DNA of 7,422 nt from Alphaproteobacteria bacterium (GTDB lineage: Bacteria; Pseudomonadota; Alphaproteobacteria; ATCC43930; CGMCC-115725): positions 1-7,422 of the forward strand of contig JAFMSA010000196.1 in assembly GCA_017353855.1 (NCBI GenBank), read 5' to 3'. Shown one piece after another: positions 1-5,536 of the stretch. The translations under genes were made by a program, and so were the position numbers. A model generated the notes under the pieces. It made no database searches. It was not told where the DNA came from and saw only the letters and a list, made by a program, of their open reading frames with translations. Each line of letters opens with the position of its first letter. Positions within the stretch are counted from its first letter, which is position 1.

Positions 1-18
1 CCCGGACCGCGGGAATGA
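1..18 (+). CDS. Possible last codons of an upstream gene
   Basis: Frame 1 reads Pro-Gly-Pro-Arg-Glu and then TGA at 16-18. The tsaB ATG at 15-17 would overlap this stop as ATGA, the same junction seen three more times in this window (plsC/miaB, miaB/phoH, ybeY/corC). This suggests that tsaB is itself an internal gene of an operon. Only five codons are visible, so the product cannot be identified. A nifU-like gene is a common upstream neighbour of tsaB in related genomes, but that is background knowledge and not visible here. Confidence 0.3.
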   Translation, partial: PGPRE

Positions 19-728
19 CCGCGAGCGGCTCGCGCCCGATCACCTTGGCGCTCGACTGCGCCGGTTCGGCGTGCTCCGTCGTCCTCGCCGTCGGAGACAC
101 GATAATCTGCGGCGAACGCAGCGAGCGCAGGTATGGCCAGGCAGAGGCGCTGATGCCGATGGTCGAGGCCGTCATGAGCAACGCAGGGTTCGTGCCGGCG
201 GAACTGACACTTGTAGCGACGAGTGTTGGACCGGGTAGCTTCACCGGAATTCGCGTCGGGCTCGCCGCGGCGCGCGGGATAGCCCTCGCGACCGGCGCAC
301 AGCTGGTCGGCGTGACCAGCTTTGAGGCTGTCGCGGGCCGTCTCGGCTGGCCTGTTGGTGCGGCTCCCCGGTTCCTGTTGATCGCGCTCGAAAGCCGGCG
401 CGAGGACATCTATGTCCAATTCTTCAGTCACCGAGGCGAGCCGCTCGGGCAGCCCGTAGCGGTAATGCCAGGAGCGCTGCGCGAGGCGGTTGACCGGATG
501 ATCGGCGCGGCACCGCTCGCAATTGCCGGCGACGCGGCGCCGCGGGCCGTGTTGGCGCTCGCGGACCGGGCAGGCTGCAGCCGCCTCGAAGGCTCGGCAC
601 CCGATGCGCCCGGTGTTCTGCGAGCGGGGTTGCGCCACTGGCGCAGCGAGCGTTTTGTTGAGGCGCGGCCGCTCTATCTGCGTCCGCCCGACGTGACGGT
701 TGCGGACAGGAAAGTTCGCTCCAATTGA
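15..728 (+). CDS. tsaB: TsaB, tRNA t6A37 threonylcarbamoyladenosine complex subunit
   Basis: TsaB is the non-catalytic, ASKHA-fold partner of TsaD. With TsaE it helps transfer the threonylcarbamoyl group from TsaC's product onto A37 of ANN-reading tRNAs in the cytoplasm. The 237-residue protein has the family opening (LALDCA at about 11-16, then CSVVLAVG), a GQAEALMPM segment at about 41-49, and the diagnostic motif VGPGSFTGIRVG at 71-82. Length and motif order match family members. The ATG at 15 sits seven residues before the first beta strand, which is normal, but the frame stays open to the window edge, so an upstream start cannot be excluded. No good Shine-Dalgarno is visible; GGGA at 11-14 abuts the ATG. 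The gene overlaps rimI by 4 bases, and tsaB-rimI pairing is common in bacteria. TsaD (a larger protein with metal-binding histidines) is the only serious alternative and is ruled out by size. Confidence 0.95.
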   Translation: MTASGSRPITLALDCAGSACSVVLAVGDTIICGERSERRYGQAEALMPMVEAVMSNAGFVPAELTLVATSVGPGSFTGIRVGLAAARGIALATGAQLVGVTSFEAVAGRLGWPVGAAPRFLLIALESRREDIYVQFFSHRGEPLGQPVAVMPGALREAVDRMIGAAPLAIAGDAAPRAVLALADRAGCSRLEGSAPDAPGVLRAGLRHWRSERFVEARPLYLRPPDVTVADRKVRSN

Positions 729-1201
729 ACGAGAGCCGCCGGATAGAGCCGGTGTCCCGCATTGCGGCCGTTGCGGTGTCCAGGTTGCACCGGCTCTGTT
801 TTCCTGACGATCCGTGGGATCCTCCCGCCGTTACCGAGGTAATGAGCATCCCCGGTTTTTTTGGTCAAATTGCTCGCGAGGGAAAGATCTGGGCAGGGTT
901 CGCGCTGGCCCTCGACCTGGGCGATGAATGCGAACTCCTCTCCCTCGGCGTCCTGCCGCAGTGGCGGCGAACCGGCATCGGTGCCGCGCTTCTGCGTTCG
1001 ACATGTTTGCTGGCATGCGGGCGCGGTGCCGACAGCATCACCCTCGAGGTGGCCGTCGATAATACCGCCGCGCTTTGTTTGTACGAGAGGTCGGGCTTTA
1101 CGGTCGCCGGGCGGCGCGCGAATTATTACTGCCGCGCGGGGCGTGCGGTCGATGCTCTCGTACTACGTCGCCGGCTGGTAACCGCGGTACCGGCAACTTG
1201 A
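725..1201 (+). CDS. rimI: RimI-type ribosomal protein S18 alanine N-acetyltransferase (GNAT)
   Basis: RimI acetylates the N-terminal alanine of ribosomal protein S18 with acetyl-CoA. The 158-residue protein has a single GNAT domain. The acetyl-CoA loop is RRTGIG at 81-86, following the beta strand LSLGVLP (73-79). The second signature is LEVAVDN (107-113), then LYERSGF (119-125) and ANYY (132-135), matching the RimI pattern in which a Glu and the YY tyrosine are catalytic. I chose the TTG at 725 because it overlaps the tsaB stop as ATTGA and keeps the N-terminal segment; GTG at 752 or 776 would remove 9 or 17 residues before the conserved RLHRLCF segment at 20-26. The start is therefore less certain than the identity. 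Some RimI-like enzymes have broader substrates, so S18 specificity is inferred from similarity and from the tsaB neighbour. Confidence 0.9.
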   Translation: MNESRRIEPVSRIAAVAVSRLHRLCFPDDPWDPPAVTEVMSIPGFFGQIAREGKIWAGFALALDLGDECELLSLGVLPQWRRTGIGAALLRSTCLLACGRGADSITLEVAVDNTAALCLYERSGFTVAGRRANYYCRAGRAVDALVLRRRLVTAVPAT

Positions 1202-1300
1202 GTTACTCGCAGGCATCACCTTTGCTCTCCGCTTGTTTTGAGAAACCCGGGATGTTCTTGAAAGTGGGTGTGAGACTGAAGAAATTGATCGTTACGCCGA

Positions 1301-1329
1301 TTGCTTTGCCGCTGATTGTTAATTATATT
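1301..1329 (+). promoter_or_regulatory. Candidate sigma70-type promoter of mucR
   Basis: TTGCTT at 1301-1306 and TATATT at 1324-1329 are separated by 17 bases. The -10 element matches the consensus at five of six positions; the -35 element keeps only TTG. Transcription would start near 1336, giving a leader of about 25 bases before the mucR ATG at 1361. The surrounding bases 1311-1330 form the most A+T-rich stretch of the window, the kind of DNA that MucR/Ros proteins bind, so autoregulation is plausible but inferred. The rest of the 1202-1360 spacer shows no convincing terminator for rimI and no RNA gene. Confidence 0.45.
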
Positions 1330-1360
1330 TGGAAACGAGACTCATGGCGGGATCGTCGAG

Positions 1361-1777
1361 ATGAACAACTCGGATCAGAGCAACGATTTGCTGGCGCTCA
1401 CGACGGAAATCGTTGCTGCACACGTTTCCAACAATACCGTGTCGGTGGGTGACCTGCCACAATTAATCAACCAAGTGTACAATTCTTTGGCCAATATCGG
1501 AAGCGTTCAGCCGGTACCTGCAGAGCGTCCGCAGCCGGCTGTTCCAATTAAGAAATCGGTCCATCCGGACTTCATCGTCTGCCTCGAAGACGGGAAGAAG
1601 CTCAAGATGCTGAAAAGGCATCTGAAGACGGCCTACAATATGACTCCCGAGGCCTACCGGGAGCGTTGGGGACTGACGGCTGACTACCCGATGGTGGCAC
1701 CCAATTATGCGCGCCAGCGCAGCCGCTTGGCTAAGGAAATTGGTCTCGGAACCCGAGCACGGCGGCCGCGAGCCTGA
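1361..1777 (+). CDS. mucR: MucR/Ros family transcriptional regulator
   Basis: This 138-residue protein belongs to the MucR/Ros family, which binds A+T-rich, low-specificity DNA sites and controls exopolysaccharide, motility and virulence genes in alphaproteobacteria. The N-terminal part (1-45) has the family oligomerisation pattern, including LTTEIVAAHVSNN at 13-25 and DLPQLI at 31-36. A proline-rich linker (51-62) leads to the zinc-finger-like DNA-binding domain (about 70-130), with CLEDGKK at 74-80, LKRHLKT at 84-90, MTPEAYRERWGL at 94-105 and DYPMVAPNYA at 108-117. Ligand positions hold C74, D77 and H87, but the last is A91 (followed by Y92) where Ros has His-His. I chose ATG 1361 over the in-frame TTG at 1316 because it gives the usual family N-terminus and has GGGA at 1349-1352. 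The gene has lower G+C content than its neighbours and appears to be transcribed separately. Confidence 0.93.
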   Translation: MNNSDQSNDLLALTTEIVAAHVSNNTVSVGDLPQLINQVYNSLANIGSVQPVPAERPQPAVPIKKSVHPDFIVCLEDGKKLKMLKRHLKTAYNMTPEAYRERWGLTADYPMVAPNYARQRSRLAKEIGLGTRARRPRA

Positions 1778-1874
1778 TTACTGGAGTAGACTTTGCCGCC
1801 CGCTCTATCGTGAGGGAGCAGGTTTCCACGACGCGGAGGTTGTTGCGGACGTAGGCTCACCCAATGCTTTGGGA

Positions 1875-1880
1875 TATGAT
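1875..1880 (+). promoter_or_regulatory. Weak candidate -10 element upstream of fur
   Basis: TATGAT at 1875-1880 differs from TATAAT at one position and would place a start near 1887, about 26 bases before the fur ATG. No recognisable -35 hexamer lies 16-18 bases upstream; TTGCGG at 1843-1848 is 26 bases away, which is too far. No Fur-box-like palindrome is visible between mucR and fur. The call rests on one hexamer only. Confidence 0.2.
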
Positions 1881-1896
1881 GCCCGGGGATGCGGCT

Positions 1897-1910
1897 CGCC
1901 TTGGGAGGCG
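1897..1910 (+). promoter_or_regulatory. Small hairpin covering the fur ribosome binding site
   Basis: CGCCT at 1897-1901 pairs perfectly with AGGCG at 1906-1910 across a TGGG loop. The purine run GGGAGG (1903-1908), the only good Shine-Dalgarno for the ATG at 1913, lies in the loop and 3' arm. In RNA this could partly mask the ribosome binding site. The stem is only five base pairs and could be chance in G+C-rich DNA. The strong GGGAGG four bases before ATG 1913 is also the main reason for preferring that start over ATG 1889. Confidence 0.3.
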
Positions 1911-1912
1911 CG

Positions 1913-2338
1913 ATGATCTCGCGGCTTGAACAGCTCTGCCTCGAGAAGGGGTTGAAGATGACCGAGCAACGGCGGGTCATCGCACGAGTATTATCGGAAT
2001 CGGCAGACCATCCAGACGTCGAGCGGGTCTATCGCCGCGCGACTGCTGTGGATCCGCGGATAAGTATTGCTACGGTATATCGGACGGTTCGCCTGTTTGA
2101 AGAGGCCAGTATTCTCGCCAAGCATGATTTCGGTGACGGCCGCTCGCGTTATGAAGAGATGCCCAGCGATCATCACGACCATCTCATTGACCTGCAATCG
2201 GGTCGCGTGGTTGAGTTTCGCAACGAGGAGATCGAGAGACTTCAGCGGCTGGTAGCCGAGGAGCTCGGCTACGAACTGGTCGGGCACCGGCTCGAGCTGT
2301 ATGCCGTGCCGCGCAGGACCGGGTCTGAAACGGAATGA
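1913..2338 (+). CDS. fur: Fur family metal-dependent transcriptional regulator
   Basis: This 141-residue protein is a Fur-type dimeric repressor that senses Fe2+ or, in the alphaproteobacterial Mur branch, Mn2+. The winged-helix domain (1-80) includes LKMTEQRRVIARVL at 14-27 and the recognition-helix signature ISIATVYRTVRLFEE at 50-64. The dimerisation domain carries HHDH at 87-90. Metal-site residues fall in Fur-like positions: H33, E81, H90 and E101 for one site; H87, D89, E108 and H125 for the other. The CxxC motifs that hold structural zinc in E. coli Fur are absent; the first is replaced by LIDLQSG (91-97). This is usual for alphaproteobacterial Fur/Mur, so iron versus manganese cannot be settled from sequence alone. 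ATG 1913 is favoured over ATG 1889 by its ribosome binding site and by the normal N-terminus MISRLEQL. The spacing of 135 bases from mucR suggests its own transcription or read-through. Confidence 0.93.
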   Translation: MISRLEQLCLEKGLKMTEQRRVIARVLSESADHPDVERVYRRATAVDPRISIATVYRTVRLFEEASILAKHDFGDGRSRYEEMPSDHHDHLIDLQSGRVVEFRNEEIERLQRLVAEELGYELVGHRLELYAVPRRTGSETE

Positions 2339-2410
2339 CGCCTTCGGCGTGGTCGGCAGGGGGCCAGTCCTGGTTAGCGCCGGCCAACTGGCCGGACCCG
2401 GTTCCCGGGT
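2338..2410 (+). terminator. Cluster of G+C-rich hairpins after fur; possible terminator or attenuator
   Basis: Four inverted repeats lie in 73 bases. ACGCC/GGCGT (2338-2350, loop TTC) starts at the last base of the fur stop. CCAG/CTGG (2364-2373) is short and weak. CCGGCC/GGCCGG (2380-2395, loop AACT) and ACCCGG/CCGGGT (2396-2410, loop TTC) are perfect six-base-pair stems placed back to back. None is followed by a T run, so this is not a classical intrinsic terminator. The last hairpin overlaps GGGTGA (2407-2412), the likely ribosome binding site of the next gene. The repeated CCGG units also allow alternative pairings. The repeats are certain; termination or attenuation is inference. Confidence 0.35.
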
Positions 2411-2418
2411 GACGCAGC

Positions 2419-3315
2419 GTGATTAGTGGCGGTGCCGCCGTGCGGCGGAATTTGCAGGGCGAATCGCCGTTGGCCGTCAAATCGTCGATGCCCGGTTTCG
2501 AGGGCCGCATCGTGGATATCCGGTCGGGGCCGTTGCAAGTCCGGCTGGCCGAGACCCCCGCCGATATCGATGCCGCACAGGCGTTGCGCTTCCGGATATT
2601 TTACGAGACGCTGGGAGCGCAGGCGCTGCCGGAAATGACCCGCCGTCGTCGCGATGTCGATCGCTTCGATCAAGATTGCGATCATCTCCTCGTCCTCGAC
2701 CACAGCCGCGGCGGCGGCGCCGATGCTGTCGTCGGTACCTACCGCCTGATCCGGCGCGAGAACGCCGCACGGCTCGGCGGCTTCTACTCGGCGAACGAAT
2801 TCGACATCGGCCCGCTCGTCAGCCAGCCCGGCGAGATCCTCGAACTGGGCCGCTCGTGCGTCGACCCGGCGTACCGACAGCGACCGACGATGCAGCTGCT
2901 GTGGAGCGGCATTGCCGCCTATGTTTTTTATTACGAGATTGCGCTGATGTTCGGCTGCGCCAGTCTGCCGGGTACCGATCCGGATCCTCTCGCGGCGCCG
3001 CTGTCTTATCTCTACTACCACCATCTGGCCCCCGCGGCCCTGCGGGTGCGCGCGCTCGCCGAGAGGTATGTCGACATGCGCCGGCTCGACCCGGACAGGA
3101 TCGACACGGCGCGCGCGCTTTCGGCCCTGCCCCCGCTCATTAAGGGCTATCTGCGACTGGGCGGGTTCGTCGGCGACGGTGCCGTTATCGATCGCCAGTT
3201 CAACACCACTGACGTCTGCATCTTGGTCAAAACCGACCTCGTCACCGAGAAGTATTCGCGGCATTACGAACGGCAGTCCATGGACGACATGAGCAAATGG
3301 GCTCGCCGACGCTGA
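2419..3315 (+). CDS. olsB: OlsB-type L-ornithine N-alpha-acyltransferase (GNAT fold)
   Basis: OlsB transfers a 3-hydroxyacyl chain from acyl carrier protein to the alpha-amino group of ornithine, giving lyso-ornithine lipid, the first step to phosphorus-free ornithine lipids of the membrane. The 298-residue protein shows the family blocks: LRFRIFYE at 56-63, DRFDQDCDHLLVLD at 81-94, VVGTYRLIRRE at 104-114, ELGRSCVDPAYR at 142-153, GCASLPGTDPD at 179-189, LIKGYLRLGG at 240-249 and FNTTDVCIL at 261-269. Some homologues are annotated as putative hemolysins. GTG 2419 is supported by GGTGA at 2408-2412 with six bases of spacing, but the first 28 residues are poorly conserved in appearance, and GTG 2440 or ATG 2488 are possible starts. 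The 3' end overlaps the next acyltransferase gene by 19 bases, the expected OlsB-OlsA pairing. Hydroxyacyl and ornithine specificity is inferred from family and context. Confidence 0.87.
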   Translation: MISGGAAVRRNLQGESPLAVKSSMPGFEGRIVDIRSGPLQVRLAETPADIDAAQALRFRIFYETLGAQALPEMTRRRRDVDRFDQDCDHLLVLDHSRGGGADAVVGTYRLIRRENAARLGGFYSANEFDIGPLVSQPGEILELGRSCVDPAYRQRPTMQLLWSGIAAYVFYYEIALMFGCASLPGTDPDPLAAPLSYLYYHHLAPAALRVRALAERYVDMRRLDPDRIDTARALSALPPLIKGYLRLGGFVGDGAVIDRQFNTTDVCILVKTDLVTEKYSRHYERQSMDDMSKWARRR

Positions 3316-4151
3316 GGCTGGCGCGCCTCCTGCTGTATCTTCTCTGGACCGTGAGCCTGATGCCGGTGCAGGTGATCGGGTTGGCCTTCGGCTGCCGGTG
3401 GACGTGCACGCTCCCGGTTTTCTATCACCGCTGGTGTTGCCGAATTCTAGGCTTCCGTATTCGCGTAATCGGGTCGCCGACGACCGACCGTCCGGTACTG
3501 TTCGTGGCAAATCATATTTCGTACACTGACATAAGCGTGCTCGGTTCGGTGATCGGCGGTTCCTTCATCGCCAAAGCTGAGGTGGCCGATTGGCCATTCT
3601 TTGGCTGGCTGGCCAAACTGCAACGCAGCGTCTTTGTGGATCGGCGAGCGCGCAACGCCGCCATTCAGCGCGCCGCAATCACCGATCGGCTCGCCGCAGG
3701 CGATGCCCTGATCCTCTTCGCTGAAGGGACAAGCGGGGATGGTAATCGCGTACTCCCGTTCAAGAGTGCGCTGTTTGCCGTGGCGCAGAGGCGAGGGGGC
3801 GCTGCCCCGGTGATCGTTCAACCGGTCTCGCTCGCTTACACGCGGCTCGACGGCATGCCGATGGGGCGGCTATACCGGCCGTTCTTTGCGTGGTACGGCG
3901 CCGTCGAGCTCGCACCCCATATGTGGAGCATGGTAGGGATCGGGACGGTCGAAATAGTGGTCCAATTCCATCCGCCGACCTTTTCGTCCGACTGGGACTC
4001 ACGCAAGGCGCTTGCCGCCTATTGTCATGCCCGTGTGTCCGGCGGCATGGCGGCGGCACTCTGCGGTCGGCCGCAGCCGATGCCGGAACCGCCGCATCCT
4101 GGTACCCGCGACCCGTTCTCTCCTCAAATCCCGCAGCCGGCAGCTGGATGA
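3297..4151 (+). CDS. olsA: PlsC-family acyltransferase, probable OlsA (lyso-ornithine lipid O-acyltransferase)
   Basis: This 284-residue protein is a membrane-associated glycerolipid-type acyltransferase. A hydrophobic N-terminal segment (about 11-32) probably anchors it. The catalytic NHX4D motif is NHISYTD at 72-78 (H73, D78); next come FIAKAEV at 90-96, the block II-like FVDRR at 113-117, and FAEGTSGDGNRVLPFKSA at 141-158. Where typical 1-acylglycerol-3-phosphate acyltransferases have EGTR, this one has EGTS. That arginine is linked to binding the acceptor phosphate, so its loss fits an acceptor such as lyso-ornithine lipid. The C-terminal tail (about 257-284) is proline-rich and looks unstructured. 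ATG 3297 lies inside the end of olsB, and the stop overlaps the miaB ATG as ATGA. A role as general PlsC making phosphatidic acid is the main alternative; adjacency to olsB favours OlsA. Confidence 0.8.
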   Translation: MGSPTLRLARLLLYLLWTVSLMPVQVIGLAFGCRWTCTLPVFYHRWCCRILGFRIRVIGSPTTDRPVLFVANHISYTDISVLGSVIGGSFIAKAEVADWPFFGWLAKLQRSVFVDRRARNAAIQRAAITDRLAAGDALILFAEGTSGDGNRVLPFKSALFAVAQRRGGAAPVIVQPVSLAYTRLDGMPMGRLYRPFFAWYGAVELAPHMWSMVGIGTVEIVVQFHPPTFSSDWDSRKALAAYCHARVSGGMAAALCGRPQPMPEPPHPGTRDPFSPQIPQPAAG

Positions 4152-5536
4152 CACAAGCACAGATCACCCGGAAAGCGCCGCATGATACGGCCAAGCGCGT
4201 CTTCATCAAAACTTACGGCTGCCAAATGAACGTTTATGACTCGGCACGGATGGCCGACCTCATGGCGCCCTATGGATTTATGCCGGCAGAGACAGCGCAC
4301 GAGGCCGACCTGGTCATCCTCAATACCTGCCATATCAGGGAGAAAGCAGCGGAAAAGGTGTATTCCGAGCTCGGCACGATCCGGCGCCTCAAAGCCGCGA
4401 AGGCCCGCAGCGGCAGCCGGATGATCGTCGCGGTAGCCGGCTGCGTCGCGCAGGCTCAAGGAGCCGAGATTATGAGCCGCGCATCCTGCGTCGACCTCGT
4501 CATCGGCCCGCAGAGCTACCATCGCTTGCCTGAATTGGTTGCCCGCGCGCTGCGGACAGAACGTGCCAGGATCCTCGAAACGAGCTTTCCTGCCGAACCT
4601 AAATTCGATCACCTGCCGCAGGCCCGCGCCCCGCGCGGCGTTACGGCTTTTCTGACCGTGCAGGAAGGCTGCGACAAGTTCTGCAGCTTTTGCGTCGTTC
4701 CCTACACCCGCGGGGCGGAATATTCGCGCCCGGTTGCAGAGGTTTTGGCTGAAGCGCGCAATTTGGTGCGTCAAGGCATCCGCGAGATCACGCTGTTGGG
4801 GCAGAATGTCAATGCCTATCACGGGGAGGGTCCCAATGGCAGCGAATGGGGGCTGGGTGCGCTGATACGCGGCCTCGCTGAACTTCCCGGGCTTGCCCGG
4901 ATTCGCTACACGACTTCGCATCCGGGCGATGTCGATGACGAGCTGATTGGCGCGCATCGCGATGTGCCGCAGCTGATGCCGTTTCTTCATCTGCCGGTTC
5001 AAAGCGGATCCGACCGTGTTCTCGCTATGATGAACCGGCGCCATACTGCCCAGGACTATCGCCGCATCGTCGATCGGCTGCGCATGGCCAAGCCCGATCT
5101 CGCCCTCTCCTGCGATCTCATCGTCGGTTATCCAGGGGAGGGCGACGCCGACTTCCGTCAGACGCTCGATCTCGTTGCGGAAATCGGCTTCGCCCAGGCC
5201 TTTTCGTTCAAGTATTCGCCCCGGCCGGGCACCCCCGCGGCATCGGCGCCGGATCAGGTCAGCGAAGAGGCGAAGGCCGAGCGGCTCACCGTTTTGCAGG
5301 CCTTGCTGAGAATGCAACAGCGCAAATTCAATCAGGCCTGCATTGGCCGCATCCTGCCCGTCCTGCTCGAGAAACCGGGCAGGCACGAGGGGCAGCTCGT
5401 CGGGCGCAGTCCTTATCTCCAGAGCGTTCACGTTGCCGCACCGAGCGACCTGGTCGGCCGCATCGTTCCCTCACTCATATTGGACGCGGGCGCCAGCAGC
5501 CTTGCGGGCTCACTTGCCGGGCCGGCGGTTGCATGA
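4148..5536 (+). CDS. miaB: MiaB, tRNA-2-methylthio-N6-dimethylallyladenosine synthase
   Basis: MiaB is a radical-SAM methylthiotransferase that converts i6A37 to ms2i6A37 in tRNAs reading codons that begin with U. The 462-residue protein has the three family domains: an N-terminal UPF0004 domain (about 17-130) with cluster cysteines C25 (KTYGCQMN), C61 (LNTCHIRE) and C99 (AGCVAQ); a radical-SAM core (about 165-395) with the CX3CX2C motif C175-C179-C182; and a C-terminal TRAM domain (about 397-455). ITLLGQNVNAY at 214-224 and LHLPVQSGSD at 280-289 distinguish it as MiaB rather than RimO. The frame is open back to 3890, but the family N-terminus and the ATGA overlap with the preceding stop place the start at ATG 4148. 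No strong ribosome binding site is visible, so coupling to the upstream gene is likely. A 4-base overlap links it to phoH. Confidence 0.97.
   Translation: MTQAQITRKAPHDTAKRVFIKTYGCQMNVYDSARMADLMAPYGFMPAETAHEADLVILNTCHIREKAAEKVYSELGTIRRLKAAKARSGSRMIVAVAGCVAQAQGAEIMSRASCVDLVIGPQSYHRLPELVARALRTERARILETSFPAEPKFDHLPQARAPRGVTAFLTVQEGCDKFCSFCVVPYTRGAEYSRPVAEVLAEARNLVRQGIREITLLGQNVNAYHGEGPNGSEWGLGALIRGLAELPGLARIRYTTSHPGDVDDELIGAHRDVPQLMPFLHLPVQSGSDRVLAMMNRRHTAQDYRRIVDRLRMAKPDLALSCDLIVGYPGEGDADFRQTLDLVAEIGFAQAFSFKYSPRPGTPAASAPDQVSEEAKAERLTVLQALLRMQQRKFNQACIGRILPVLLEKPGRHEGQLVGRSPYLQSVHVAAPSDLVGRIVPSLILDAGASSLAGSLAGPAVA

Noticed and set aside
1075..1452. Open frame on the plus strand across the rimI-mucR spacer
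   Set aside because: It overlaps the conserved ends of rimI and mucR out of frame, has no recognisable motif and no ribosome binding site.
1745..1757. CTCGG/CCGAG inverted repeat near the end of mucR as a terminator
   Set aside because: It has a five-base stem inside the coding region with no T run after it, so it is more likely chance in G+C-rich sequence.
1705..1980. Minus-strand open frame across the mucR-fur spacer as a possible divergent gene
   Set aside because: It overlaps the conserved C-terminus of mucR and N-terminus of fur, and its Arg/Pro/Ser-rich translation matches nothing I recognise.
2374..3510. Open frame of 378 codons on the minus strand opposite olsB
   Set aside because: The translation is Arg/Ala/Gly-rich with no domain, and it spans the well-supported olsB plus both of its boundaries, so it is a shadow of the G+C-rich codons.
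3890..4147. 86-residue N-terminal extension of MiaB
   Set aside because: It lies wholly within the conserved plsC-like gene in another frame, has no resemblance to MiaB, and the ATG at 4148 gives the normal family N-terminus.
4124..5431. Long open frame of 435 codons on the minus strand opposite miaB
   Set aside because: The plus strand carries an unmistakable MiaB with all six cluster cysteines. The antisense translation shows no recognisable family, and long antisense frames are expected where G+C at third positions is high.
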